Positions 8,575 to 16,906 of a DNA stretch of 48,798 nt are shown here, one piece after another. Each line of letters opens with the position of its first letter. Position 1 is the first letter of the stretch. The stretch comes from Microbacteriaceae bacterium X2B (GTDB lineage: Bacteria > Actinomycetota > Actinomycetes > Actinomycetales > Microbacteriaceae): the NCBI GenBank assembly GCA_005502445.1, contig SCPB01000017.1, forward strand, positions 1 to 48,798, in the 5' to 3' direction. The notes beneath the pieces are model-generated. The model was not told the DNA's origin. It searched no databases and was given only the letters and a program-made list of their open reading frames with translations. Both the position numbers and the translations under genes were made by a program.

Positions 8575-8611
8575 CGAGTTAGATCCACAACCCGAATATG
8601 GGTCTAACTCG
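8575..8611. repeat. 12-bp inverted repeat with 13-nt spacer
   Basis: cgagttagatcc (8575-8586) and gggtctaactcg (8600-8611) pair at 11 of 12 positions, the exception being a possible G-T wobble. Inside it, accc and gggt flanking gaatat form a smaller nested pair. It is AT-richer than its surroundings. It could be a regulator-binding site or a second terminator; nothing decides between these. Confidence 0.5.
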
Positions 8612-8725
8612 CCCCCCAAGCGCCCGGCCGCTTACCCTAATCAGCCGAGGAAGGGCGGTGCGCTCCGATGGAGTCGCACCGTGCACTCCCTATAGTGCCT
8701 GCGCGTCACCTGTCGGCATAGTCGT

Positions 8726-8838
8726 CATTTTGGGGGACATCGGGGGGACAAACCGCGTACCCCGGGAGGCCGGATGCTGGAGAATCCGGGGCTGCGGAAC
8801 AACAGTCTGCGGTTTACCGGGGTACATCCCCCGAAATG
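8726..8838. repeat. Large imperfect inverted repeat, 113 bp, with competing pairings
   Basis: cattttggggga (8726-8737) pairs with tcccccgaaatg (8827-8838), one mismatch. Inside, aaaccgc near 8750 pairs with gcggttt near 8809-8815. gtaccccgg (8757-8765) and ccggggtac (8817-8825) are also perfectly complementary but cross the previous pair, so the two inner pairings exclude each other. A third small stem (ccggat / atccgg, 8770-8789) sits in the middle. It could be the terminator of the epsilon gene, a structured RNA, or a miniature mobile element. Confidence 0.55.
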
Positions 8839-8992
8839 GGGGCGTGATGGCGCGGCGCGGGGCGAGAAACTCGACTGATTCCGAAGCGGATCGCGTCGGA
8901 GCCAGGGCCCCTGGCGGGCGCACGCCCGCGATCCCGGGCGATTCTCCGCCTGCGGAATCCGTCGTTCCTCGGTGCGGCAGGCGCGCGGAACG

Positions 8993-9280
8993 TCAGCAGC
9001 CGCGCTGGCCCCGCGAGGCGCTCCAGGCGCCCGTGCCGGCCCGGATCGCCGCTCGCGGCGCCCGCGCTGCGAACCGCCACAGGTCGACCGGCGGATCCTT
9101 GCGCGCCGCTCCGAGCGCGGCCTGCTCGGCGAGCACGGCGCCGAGAACGGCCTGCACCGCCGCGAGCTCCTCGTCGGTCGGGGCGCCCGAGACGAAGCGC
9201 ACGACGGCCTCGGGTGCGGAACCCTCGTCCCGGTCGTCCGGCGCGGCGCCCGCGGCGGGGGATCCGGCCACGGCGCTCAC
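8993..9280 (-). CDS. accE: Acyl-CoA carboxylase epsilon subunit
   Basis: A 95-aa protein. Actinobacterial acyl-CoA carboxylases have a small, poorly conserved epsilon subunit that stabilises the alpha-beta complex. Here [20 protein letters not shown] and the C-terminal DLWRF motif match the family pattern (a xGxPTxEELAAL core and a tryptophan shortly after). The GTG start at 9280 overlaps the beta-subunit stop in a GTGA, so the two are translationally coupled. The N-terminal 25 residues are a Gly/Ala/Pro/Asp-rich tail. It ends in a TGA at 8993-8995. The assignment is based on the motif plus position directly after the beta subunit. Confidence 0.85.
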   Translation of the reverse strand: MSAVAGSPAAGAAPDDRDEGSAPEAVVRFVSGAPTDEELAAVQAVLGAVLAEQAALGAARKDPPVDLWRFAARAPRAAIRAGTGAWSASRGQRGC

Positions 9281-10875
9281 AGCGGGATGTTCCCGTGCTT
9301 CTTCGGCGGCAGGCTCGCGCGCTTGCCCTTGAGCGCGCGCAGGGCCTTGATCACGGCGACGCGCGTCGCCGCCGGCTCGATGATGCCGTCGATCTCGCCG
9401 CGCTCCGCGGCCAGGAAGGGGCTCGCGACGTTGTACGTGTACTCGTTGGCCAGTCTCGTGCGCACGGCCGCGACATCCTCGCCGGCCGCCTCGGCCGCCT
9501 TGATCTCGTTGCGATACAGGATGTTCACCGCGCCCTGCCCGCCCATGACGGCGATCTCGGCCGTGGGCCAGGCGAGGTTGATGTCGGCGCCGAGCTGCTT
9601 GGAGCCCATGACGATGTACGCGCCTCCGTAGGCCTTGCGCGTGATGACCGTCACGAGGGGCACGGTCGCCTCGGCGTATGCGTACAGCAGTTTCGCTCCA
9701 CGACGGATGACGCCCGTCCACTCCTGGTCGGTGCCGGGCAGGTAGCCGGGCACGTCGACGAGCGTGAGGATCGGGATCGAGAACGCGTCGCAGAAGCGCA
9801 CGAAGCGCGCGGCCTTCTCGCCCGCGTCGATGTTGAGGGTGCCCGCCATGGCCTTCGGCTGGTTGGCGATGACGCCGACGCTGCGGCCCTCGACGCGCGC
9901 GAAGCCGATGACGATGTTCGGGGCGAAGAGCGGCTGCACCTCCAGGAACGAGCCGGCGTCGACGACGTGGTCGATGATGTCGAGCACGTCGTAGGGCTGG
10001 TTCGGGCTGTCCGGCACCATCGCGTTGAGCCGGCGGTCGTCGTCGGTGACCTCGAGCTCGGCGTCGGAGGCGTACTCGGGCAGCTCGGCCAGGTTGTTGT
10101 CGGGCAGGTAGCTCAGCAGCGAGCGCGCGAAGTCGAAGGCGTCGGGCTCGTCCTGCGCGAGGTAGTGCGAGACGCCCGAGGTGCGGTTGTGGGTGAGCGC
10201 GCCGCCGAGCTCCTCCATGCCGACGTCCTCGCCCGTGACGGTCTTGATGACGTCGGGGCCCGTGACGAACATCTGGCTCGTCTTGTCGACCATGATGACG
10301 AAGTCGGTGAGGGCGGGGGAGTACACGGCGCCGCCGGCCGCGGGCCCGCAGATGATCGAGATCTGGGGGATGACCCCGGACGCCGCGGTGTTGCGCCGGA
10401 AGATCTCGCCGTACTTGCCGAGGGCGACGACGCCCTCCTGGATGCGCGCGCCGCCGGAGTCGAGGATGCCGATGATCGGCACGCCCGTCTTGATCGCGAG
10501 CTCCATGACCTTGATGATCTTCTCGCCCGCGACCTCGCCGAGCGAGCCGCCGAAGATCGTGAAGTCCTGGCTGTAGACGGCGACCTGGCGGCCGTGGATC
10601 GTGCCCGTTCCGGTCACGACGGAGTCGCCGTACGGCCGCTTGGCATCCATGCCGAAGGCGTGCGTGCGGTGGCGCACGAACTCGTCGAGCTCGACGAACG
10701 AGCCGTGGTCCAGCAGCGCGTCGATGCGCTCGCGGGCGGTGAGCTTGCCCTTGGCGTGCTGCTTCTCGATCGCCGCCTCGCCCGCGGCGGTCACGGCCTC
10801 GTGATAGCGCGTGCGCAGATCGGCGATCTTGCCGGCGGTCGTCGACAGGTCGGGAGCGGGGGTCTCGTCGGTCAC
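9277..10875 (-). CDS. accD: Acyl-CoA carboxylase beta subunit (carboxyltransferase)
   Basis: A 532-aa carboxyltransferase that moves the carboxyl group from biotin to acetyl- or propionyl-CoA, giving malonyl- or methylmalonyl-CoA. The N-terminal half contains [15 protein letters not shown], the [12 protein letters not shown] region and [10 protein letters not shown], which is part of the CoA-binding crotonase fold. The C-terminal half has [14 protein letters not shown] and [19 protein letters not shown], the second oxyanion hole. Length is typical of AccD/PccB. The epsilon gene overlaps the stop by 4 bp. The start is ATG at 10875. Specificity for acetyl or propionyl cannot be read with certainty from sequence. 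Confidence 0.93.
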   Translation of the reverse strand: MTDETPAPDLSTTAGKIADLRTRYHEAVTAAGEAAIEKQHAKGKLTARERIDALLDHGSFVELDEFVRHRTHAFGMDAKRPYGDSVVTGTGTIHGRQVAVYSQDFTIFGGSLGEVAGEKIIKVMELAIKTGVPIIGILDSGGARIQEGVVALGKYGEIFRRNTAASGVIPQISIICGPAAGGAVYSPALTDFVIMVDKTSQMFVTGPDVIKTVTGEDVGMEELGGALTHNRTSGVSHYLAQDEPDAFDFARSLLSYLPDNNLAELPEYASDAELEVTDDDRRLNAMVPDSPNQPYDVLDIIDHVVDAGSFLEVQPLFAPNIVIGFARVEGRSVGVIANQPKAMAGTLNIDAGEKAARFVRFCDAFSIPILTLVDVPGYLPGTDQEWTGVIRRGAKLLYAYAEATVPLVTVITRKAYGGAYIVMGSKQLGADINLAWPTAEIAVMGGQGAVNILYRNEIKAAEAAGEDVAAVRTRLANEYTYNVASPFLAAERGEIDGIIEPAATRVAVIKALRALKGKRASLPPKKHGNIPL

Positions 10876-11065
10876 CGGCTCAGCCTATCGACCAGCCACC
10901 GGCCCGCACCGTTGGCGGAATGCGACAAATTGCGGCGGGGAGGGTGTGCGGCCCGCGACGGCGGGCGGACATCCGCCGGTTCCCGCGCGTTCATCGGGAT
11001 GCCCGCCCCCGGCAACCCTCCGCTCGTAGCGTCGGGCGGACGACCACGGACGAAGAGGGGGCCGC

Positions 11066-12007
11066 GTGCTGCAGCCGTGCACGACCGCGTGGGTCGAATC
11101 GCCCCTGCAGCTGCTCGGCGCGATCGAGCACGCCGCCCTCACCGCCGACGATGGCCGGCGGCGGATCGCCGTGCTGCCGCGGGCGGGCGAGGCCCAGCTC
11201 GAGCGCACCGCGGCGATCGTGCACGAGCGGGGCCTGCCCGCCGGCATCGCCATCGGCATCGAGCGCCGCCTGCTGCCCTGGGTCCGCTTCGCGCCGAGCG
11301 CCGAATGGCTGGTCGGCGACCCGTTCTCGGGCCAGGTGCAGGCTCGGCTCGCCCGGGCCGTGCCGCGACGACTGACCCTCGTCGACGACGGCGCGATCAC
11401 GCGCCGTCTCGCCGCCCTCCTCGCCGACGGCCACCCGCTGCTGCGCCCGTCCCGGCGGACGGGTGATCGTGTCCCCGCCCTCCGACGAACGCTCGCGGCG
11501 ACCACGACGCGCACGCTGCGCGAGCTCGCCGGCGAGGGCCGACTCGACGTCACGACCTACCTCGCCCCCGACGACCCCGCCGTGCTCGCGCTCACCGCGC
11601 TCGGAGCGCTCGTGCGGCACCACGACTTCGCGTGGACCCGGGCGAACGGATTCGCCGCCGCCGACGTGCCGCCCAGCAGACGCATCGTGCTCGGTACAGC
11701 GGCCGTGGCCGACGGCGCCGTTCCAGCCGATGAGCACCTCGCGATGGTCGTGGCGCTCGCGCGCTCGGGCCCGCTGGCGTACCTGCCGCATCGCCGCGAG
11801 CCGGAGTGGCTGCTGCGGGTGCTCGAGCGCGAGCGGCACGTCTCGGTCGTCCCGGCCCGCGTGCCGGTCGAGTTCGCGCTCGGCGGCGCCACGCGCCCGC
11901 TCGAGATCGTGAGCCGGCCATCGAGCGCCCTCGAGACCCTCGAGCGCGTCCTGGCCGGAACGGGCTCGCGCATCCTGCTCGCCGACCCGCAGGCGGTCGG
12001 CTCGTGA
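11066..12007 (+). CDS. Polysialyltransferase-like glycosyltransferase
   Basis: A 313-aa protein. The N-terminus has WVESPLQLLGAIEHA, the SPLQLL motif seen at the start of bacterial sialyltransferase-like (GT52 / alpha-2,8-polysialyltransferase-type) proteins. Further on are LTLVDDGAIT and, near the C-terminus, LAYLPHRREPEW, the Y-x-PHRRE motif of the same group, where the histidine is expected to contact CMP-sialic acid. It leads an operon with NeuA, NeuB and another transferase-like protein, each overlapping the previous stop in GTGA. It would be expected to transfer a nonulosonic acid onto a surface glycan. GTG at 11066 follows the purine run agagggg. No signal peptide or membrane segment is seen. 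Confidence 0.65.
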   Translation: MLQPCTTAWVESPLQLLGAIEHAALTADDGRRRIAVLPRAGEAQLERTAAIVHERGLPAGIAIGIERRLLPWVRFAPSAEWLVGDPFSGQVQARLARAVPRRLTLVDDGAITRRLAALLADGHPLLRPSRRTGDRVPALRRTLAATTTRTLRELAGEGRLDVTTYLAPDDPAVLALTALGALVRHHDFAWTRANGFAAADVPPSRRIVLGTAAVADGAVPADEHLAMVVALARSGPLAYLPHRREPEWLLRVLERERHVSVVPARVPVEFALGGATRPLEIVSRPSSALETLERVLAGTGSRILLADPQAVGS

Positions 12008-12690
12008 GCGTGCTCGCGGTGATCCCGGCCCGCGGCGGCTCGAAAGGGGTCCCGGGCAAGAACCTGCGCTCGGTCGGCGGGCGCAGCCTCGTGGCCCGCG
12101 CCGTCGGCGCCGCCCTCGCCGCGGCATCCGTCGACCGCGTCGTGGTGAGCACCGACGATCCCGCGATCGCGCGCGAGGCCGAGGCGGCCGGCGCGACGGT
12201 CGTCGTGCGCCCCGCGCCGCTCGCGACCGACGACGCGCCGTCGGAGGCCGCTCTGCTGCACGCGCTCGACCTCGTCGGCGACGGCGTCGAGGTTCTCGTC
12301 TTCATGCAGGCGACCTCGCCCTTCATCGATCCGGTCGATGTGGATGCCGCGATCGCGCGCGTCCGCTCCGGCGCGGCCGACGTCGCCTTCGCCGCGATCG
12401 CGACCCCCGTCTTCCTGTGGGCTCCGAGCGTCGAGCAGGGCGGCGGCTGGGCCGGCGTCAACCACGACGCCGCGCGCCGCCCCCGCCGGCAGGAACTGCC
12501 GCCGCAGGTCGCCGAGACGGGCGCCTTCTACGTGCTCGACGTCGGGGGGTTCCGCGCCGCCGGGCACCGCTTCTTCGGCCGCGTCGAGCCGGCCCTCGTG
12601 GCCGAGCGCACGGCGATCGAGATCGACACCGAGCAGCAGCTGCAGCTCGCCGACGCCCTCGCGGGCACTATCGAAGGAGTACGCGCGTGA
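12004..12690 (+). CDS. neuA: Acylneuraminate cytidylyltransferase (CMP-sialic acid synthetase)
   Basis: A 228-aa nucleotidyltransferase that activates a nonulosonic acid with CTP. The N-terminal IPARGGSKGVPGKNLRSVGG is the CTP-binding signature of the NeuA/KdsB fold. FMQATSPFIDPVDVDAAI is the sialic-type motif, and ETGAFYVLD follows as in CMP-Neu5Ac synthetases. Length is normal for the catalytic domain alone. The GTG start overlaps the transferase stop by 4 bp, and its own stop overlaps neuB in the same way. The sugar could be Neu5Ac or a bacterial relative such as legionaminic acid. No UDP-GlcNAc 2-epimerase gene (neuC) lies in the window, so the hexosamine precursor must be made elsewhere. 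Confidence 0.87.
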   Translation: MSVLAVIPARGGSKGVPGKNLRSVGGRSLVARAVGAALAAASVDRVVVSTDDPAIAREAEAAGATVVVRPAPLATDDAPSEAALLHALDLVGDGVEVLVFMQATSPFIDPVDVDAAIARVRSGAADVAFAAIATPVFLWAPSVEQGGGWAGVNHDAARRPRRQELPPQVAETGAFYVLDVGGFRAAGHRFFGRVEPALVAERTAIEIDTEQQLQLADALAGTIEGVRA

Positions 12691-13562
12691 GCATCGCGAT
12701 CGCCGGCCGGCCCATCGGGCCCGGCCACCCCGCCTACGTCATCGCCGAGATCGGCCTCAACCACAACGGCGACGTCGACCTCGCCACGCGGCTCATCGAC
12801 GTCGCCGCCGACGCCGGCGCCGACGCGGTGAAGTTCCAGAAGCGCACGCCCGACATCGCGACGCCCGTGCACATGCGCGACGTCGAGCGCGAGACGCCCT
12901 GGGGCACGATGACCTACCTCGAGTACCGTCACCGCGTCGAGTTCGATCGCGAGCAGTACATCGCGATCGGCGACCACGCGACGCTGCGCGGGCTCGCCTG
13001 GTTCGCCTCGCCGTGGGACGAGCCCTCGGTCGCCTTCCTCGAGGAGCTCAACGTCGCGGCGTACAAGGTCGCCTCGGCCTCGGTGACCGATCTGAAGCTG
13101 CTGCGCGCGATCGGCGCCACGGGTCGGCCCGTGATCCTGTCGACGGGCATGTCGACGATGGAGCAGATCGACATCGCCGTCGAGACCCTCGACTGCCTCG
13201 AGCGCCTCGTGGTGCTGCACGCGACCTCGACCTACCCGATGCCTCCGGAGGAGGCGAACCTGCGGATGATCCCGGTGCTCGCCGAGCGCTACCCCGGGGT
13301 GCCGATCGGCTACTCGGGGCACGAGCGCGGCCTGCAGATCAGCCTCGCCGCCGCGGCCCTCGGCGCGACCGTCATCGAGCGGCATCTGACGCTCGACCGC
13401 ACGATGTGGGGCAGCGACCACGCCGCCTCGCTCGAGCCGCAGGGCTTCGAGCACCTCGTGCGCGACGTGCGCATCATCGAGGAGGCGCTCGGCGACGGCG
13501 TCAAGCGCGTGCAGCCCGGCGAGCACGCACCGATGGCCAAGCTGCGACGGGTGACGGCGTGA
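12687..13562 (+). CDS. neuB: N-acetylneuraminate synthase family protein, without SAF domain
   Basis: A 291-aa TIM-barrel enzyme condensing phosphoenolpyruvate with an N-acyl-hexosamine to a nonulosonic acid. Visible signatures are YVIAEIGLNHNGD at the start, DAVKFQKRTPD, WFASPWDEPSV, LHATSTYPMP, GYSGHERGL and the metal-binding ERHLTLDR. Usual NeuB proteins are about 340-350 aa with a C-terminal antifreeze-like (SAF) domain that helps close the active site. This one stops at KLRRVTA, where that domain would begin. Similar short versions occur in other actinobacteria, to my knowledge. The start is GTG in a GTGA overlap with neuA. Confidence 0.85.
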   Translation: MSIAIAGRPIGPGHPAYVIAEIGLNHNGDVDLATRLIDVAADAGADAVKFQKRTPDIATPVHMRDVERETPWGTMTYLEYRHRVEFDREQYIAIGDHATLRGLAWFASPWDEPSVAFLEELNVAAYKVASASVTDLKLLRAIGATGRPVILSTGMSTMEQIDIAVETLDCLERLVVLHATSTYPMPPEEANLRMIPVLAERYPGVPIGYSGHERGLQISLAAAALGATVIERHLTLDRTMWGSDHAASLEPQGFEHLVRDVRIIEEALGDGVKRVQPGEHAPMAKLRRVTA

Positions 13563-14776
13563 GGCTCATCGCCGTCGCCGACTCCGACTCCTACCTCAAA
13601 TGGGCGGCGGGCACCGCGGAACGGCTCGCCGCCCGCGACGAGGACGTCGCCGTGCAGCTCCTGGCGAGCCCCGTGCTGCCGAGTGAGCCGCAGCGCCGCG
13701 CAGCGCTCGAGCTGACTCGCTGGCGCAGCAGGGATCTCGCGGTACTGGGCCTCGACGACCTCGTCGAGCAGGTGCGCCATCGGCGGCCGGAGGCGGTGCT
13801 CGTCGCCATGCGCGGGCCGACCGCCGCGGTCGTGCTGCGCGAGCTCGCCGCCCTGCCCGATCGCCCGGTGCTCGTCACGGGCCTCCCGGGGGTCGCGATC
13901 CCCGCGACGCGCAAGGCCCTCTACTACCGCGCGCAGGCCGACCTCTTCCTCGTGCACTCGCAGCGCGAGCGTCGCGCGTTCGAGGCACGGGCGCAGCAGC
14001 TCGGCTGGCCGCAGCGCTTCGCCCTCTCGACCCTGCCGTTCCTCGAACGGCATGCCTCGGCGGGCGACGACATCGTGTTCGCCGCGCAGGCGATCGTGCC
14101 GGCGGGCCTCGACGAGCGACGCTGGCTCGTGCGCCAGCTCGACGCCCTCGCCCGGAGCGCGCCCGACCGCCGCGTCGTGCTCAAGGTGCGCGCGAGCGCG
14201 GGTGAGCAGCAGACGCATCAGGAGCGCTGGGCGCTCGCCGAGCTGCTCGCCGAGCTGCCCGACCGCGCCCCCAACCTCGTCGTGCGCGGCGGCTCGATGC
14301 TGCAGTGCCTCGACACGGCCGGCGCGCTCGCGACCGTCAGCTCGACGGCGCTCATCGAGGCCGCCGCGCGCGGCATCCCCGGCATCGCGCTCGATCATTT
14401 CGGCGTCGGCGACGCCCTCATCAACACGGTCTTCCGCGACTCGGGCCTGCTGGGCTCGGTCGACGAGCTGCTGGCCGGTCGGTTCCGGATGCCCGCCCCC
14501 GGGTGGGCCGCCGACAACTACCTGCACGACCCCGGCGCCGACGACGCGCGGCTCGAGCTCGATGGGCTCGTCGTCGCGCGCGCCGAGGGTGAACTGCGTA
14601 CGCGGCGCCCGGTGCGCTCGACGCTCGGCGGACCGCTGCGCCGCGCCTGGGATCGCCGTGCCGCACTCGGCGAGTTCGACCGCACCTTCTCGGGCGCGCT
14701 CGCCTTCGCGCTCGGGGTGCCGATCCGCGGCGCCCTGCGGCTCCGCAACCGGCTGAGGTTCGCCACCGCCCGTTGA
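13559..14776 (+). CDS. Putative glycosyltransferase (DUF6716-like)
   Basis: A 405-aa protein with a GT-B-like look. The N-terminal VRLIAVADSDSYLKWAAGTAERL is characteristic of a family I recognise as DUF6716, described as putative glycosyltransferases and found next to sialic-acid genes in actinobacteria. The C-terminal half has VVRGGSMLQCLDTAGALATVSSTALIEAAARGIPGIAL, the pattern of the nucleotide-sugar binding half of capsule polysaccharide transferases (compare KpsC/KpsS-like folds). Residues 345-405 form a basic tail. It is coupled to neuB by a GTGA overlap and ends the operon, so it likely acts on the same sialylated glycan. The exact reaction is not known. Confidence 0.55.
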   Translation: MRLIAVADSDSYLKWAAGTAERLAARDEDVAVQLLASPVLPSEPQRRAALELTRWRSRDLAVLGLDDLVEQVRHRRPEAVLVAMRGPTAAVVLRELAALPDRPVLVTGLPGVAIPATRKALYYRAQADLFLVHSQRERRAFEARAQQLGWPQRFALSTLPFLERHASAGDDIVFAAQAIVPAGLDERRWLVRQLDALARSAPDRRVVLKVRASAGEQQTHQERWALAELLAELPDRAPNLVVRGGSMLQCLDTAGALATVSSTALIEAAARGIPGIALDHFGVGDALINTVFRDSGLLGSVDELLAGRFRMPAPGWAADNYLHDPGADDARLELDGLVVARAEGELRTRRPVRSTLGGPLRRAWDRRAALGEFDRTFSGALAFALGVPIRGALRLRNRLRFATAR

Positions 14777-14858
14777 CCCGCATCATCGCCGTCGATACGC
14801 TCGCGGCAGGCGGAGCCCACGGGGGCGCCGCACGGGTGCAGCACTGCGGAGGCATCTC

Positions 14859-16319
14859 ATGGCCACGGCGATCGGAAACGGCGGCGCCGCGGCGCTCGCC
14901 GTCGAGCAGAACGGCATCAACGTCATCCACGAGTCGGAGCGCAAGGGCGTTCCGCGCGACCTGTTCTGGCCCTGGGCGGCCGCGAACATCTCGGTGTTCG
15001 GCATCGCCTACGGCGCCTTCCTGCTCTACTTCGGCGTCTCGTTCTGGCAGGCGGTCGTCGTCGGCGCCATCGGCATCGCCGTCTCGTTCCTCTTCGTCGG
15101 CGTCATCGCCCTGGCGGGCAAGCGGGGCTCGGCGCCGACCCTCGTGCTGAGCCGGGCGATCTTCGGCGTCGAGGGCAACCGCGTGCCGAGCATCCTGTCA
15201 TGGGTGCTCACGGTCGGATGGGAGACCGTGCTGGTCTCGCTCGCCGTGCTCGCGACCGCGACCGTGTTCGGCGCGCTCGGCTTCGACGGCGGCCTCGCGA
15301 CCCAGGTCGTCGCCCTCGTGGTCGTCGGGGCGCTCGTGATCGGCGCGGGCGTCATCGGCTTCGACCTCATCATGCGGTTGCAGAAGTGGATCACGATCGC
15401 CACGGGCGTGCTGACGGTCGTCTACGTCGTGCTCGTGGTGCCGCAGCTCGACCTCGGCGCGGTCGCGGCGCTGCCCGCGGGCGGGGCGGCGGCCGTCATC
15501 GGCGGGCTCGTGTTCATGCTCACCGGCTTCGGCCTCGGCTGGGTCAACGCCGCGGCCGACTACTCGCGCTACCTGCCGCGCTCGGCGTCGAGCCGCGGAG
15601 TCGTCGGCTGGACGACCTTCGGCGCCTCCTGGGCGCCCGCGCTCCTGCTGCTCGTGGGCCTCCTGCTCGCGGGCTCCTCGACCGCGCTGCTCGACGCGAT
15701 CGGCGCCGACCCGGTCGGGGCGCTCTCGACGATCCTGCCGACGTGGTTCCTCGTGCCGTTCGCGATCGTCGCCGTGCTCGGCTTCGTCGGGGGCGCCGTG
15801 CTCGACATCTACTCATCCGGCCTCTCGCTGCTCGCCGCGGGCCTGCGGCTGCCCCGCGCGGCGGCGGTCGGCATCGACGGCGTCATCATGGTGCTCGGCA
15901 CGATCTTCGTCGTGTTCGTCGCGCAGGACTTCTTCGGCCCCTTCCAGGGCTTCCTCATCACCCTCGGCGTGCCGATCGCGGCGTGGGCGGGAATGTTCAT
16001 CGCCGACATCATCCTGCGCAAGCAGCCGTACGCCGACGTCGAGCTCTACGACCGCCGGGGCCGCTACGGCGCCGTGCGGTGGGAGTCGATCGGCCTGCTC
16101 GTCGTCGGCACGGCGATCGGCTGGGGCTTCGTGTCGAACGCCTTCTTCAGCGAGGCCTTCGCCTGGCAGGGGTACTTCCTCGGTGCGACGCCCGGGTTCG
16201 AGGGCGCCAACCTCGGTGTGCTCATCGCTCTGCTCATCGGGTTCCTCGGCTACCTCGCGCTCGGCCGCGCGGCCGTGCGTCGGCAGGACGCCGGGGGCGC
16301 GGCGGCGCCGCTCGCGTGA
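14859..16319 (+). CDS. NCS1-family purine/cytosine permease
   Basis: A 486-aa membrane transporter with about 12 hydrophobic segments. The N-terminus NVIHESERKGVPRDLFWPWAAANIS matches the cytosine/purine permease entry into helix 1. LVLSRAIFGVEGNRVPSILSWVLTVGWE and GFGLGWVNAAADYSRYLP are typical of the family. It should import a nucleobase or nucleoside-like compound with a cation. It has a good ribosome site (ggagg, 14847-14851) and heads an operon with a hydrolase, an ADP-ribosylglycohydrolase-like enzyme and a PfkB kinase, all overlapping by 1-4 bp. It starts 82 bp after the sialic-acid operon without a visible terminator in between. The substrate is unknown; the operon suggests a ribosylated or N-glycosidic compound. 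Confidence 0.82.
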   Translation: MATAIGNGGAAALAVEQNGINVIHESERKGVPRDLFWPWAAANISVFGIAYGAFLLYFGVSFWQAVVVGAIGIAVSFLFVGVIALAGKRGSAPTLVLSRAIFGVEGNRVPSILSWVLTVGWETVLVSLAVLATATVFGALGFDGGLATQVVALVVVGALVIGAGVIGFDLIMRLQKWITIATGVLTVVYVVLVVPQLDLGAVAALPAGGAAAVIGGLVFMLTGFGLGWVNAAADYSRYLPRSASSRGVVGWTTFGASWAPALLLLVGLLLAGSSTALLDAIGADPVGALSTILPTWFLVPFAIVAVLGFVGGAVLDIYSSGLSLLAAGLRLPRAAAVGIDGVIMVLGTIFVVFVAQDFFGPFQGFLITLGVPIAAWAGMFIADIILRKQPYADVELYDRRGRYGAVRWESIGLLVVGTAIGWGFVSNAFFSEAFAWQGYFLGATPGFEGANLGVLIALLIGFLGYLALGRAAVRRQDAGGAAAPLA

Positions 16320-16906
16320 TGGCGGCCGCTCGGCCGGCGGGCCCCGCGGCCGGCCGCGCGCATCCCTGGCTCGTCGTCATCGACATGCAGCGCGTCTTCG
16401 GCGAGGCCGGCAGCCCGTGGTTCGCGCCGGGCGCCCCGGCGATCGAGCCCGTCGTCGCGCGGCTCATCGCGGCCTTCGGCGAGCGGGTCGCCCTGACCCG
16501 ATTCGTCGCCCCAGGCAAGCCCCACGGCGCGTGGGTGCCGTACTACGAGCAGTGGCCGTTCGCGCTCGTGCCGCCGGGCGACGCGATCTGGGATCTGCTG
16601 CCGGGCATTCCCGCGGGCGGGCACCCGGTGATCACGCGCACGACGTTCTCGAAATGGGATGCCGAGCTCGCCGGCCTCGTCGGCGACGACCTCGTCCTCG
16701 CCGGAGTCTCGACCGACTGCTGCGTGCTCTCGACGGCACTCGCCGCGGCGGATTCCGGAGTGCGGGTGCGAGTCGTCGCCGACGCCTGCGCCGGGGTCTC
16801 GACCGCCGATCACGAGCGCGCCCTCGCCGCCATGGCGCTCTACGCCCCGCTCATCACCATCACCTCCAGCGACGCCGTGCTCGCGGAGCTCGCGGGCGCG
16901 TCATGA
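16319..16906 (+). CDS. Isochorismatase-family cysteine hydrolase
   Basis: A 195-aa enzyme. The conserved triad is visible: D22 in VVIDMQRVFG, K112 in TTFSKWDAEL and C135 in LAGVSTDCCVLST. The family hydrolyses amides or ureides (nicotinamide, N-carbamoyl compounds, ureidoacrylate) or isochorismate. In this operon an amide- or ureide-cleaving role on an imported base or its breakdown product is the natural guess. ATG at 16319 overlaps the permease stop by one base (TGATG); the GTG three bases earlier is also possible. Length is usual for the family. Confidence 0.8.
   Translation: MAAARPAGPAAGRAHPWLVVIDMQRVFGEAGSPWFAPGAPAIEPVVARLIAAFGERVALTRFVAPGKPHGAWVPYYEQWPFALVPPGDAIWDLLPGIPAGGHPVITRTTFSKWDAELAGLVGDDLVLAGVSTDCCVLSTALAAADSGVRVRVVADACAGVSTADHERALAAMALYAPLITITSSDAVLAELAGAS

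Larger units (their letters stand above)
8498..8992. other. Gene-free stretch with several hairpins
   Basis: Almost 500 bp between the kinase operon and the convergent carboxylase epsilon gene. No reading frame with family resemblance was seen on either strand. It holds the hairpins at 8534-8566 and 8575-8611, and a complex inverted repeat at 8726-8838. The part from about 8840 to 8990 shows nothing further. Confidence 0.6.

Noticed and set aside
8598-9332. Open frame through the gene-free stretch and into accE
   Set aside because: No family resemblance; it crosses the large inverted repeat and runs antisense to the coupled epsilon gene.
14777-14858. Terminator between the sialic-acid and salvage operons
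   Set aside because: No stable inverted repeat was found, so read-through between the operons is possible.
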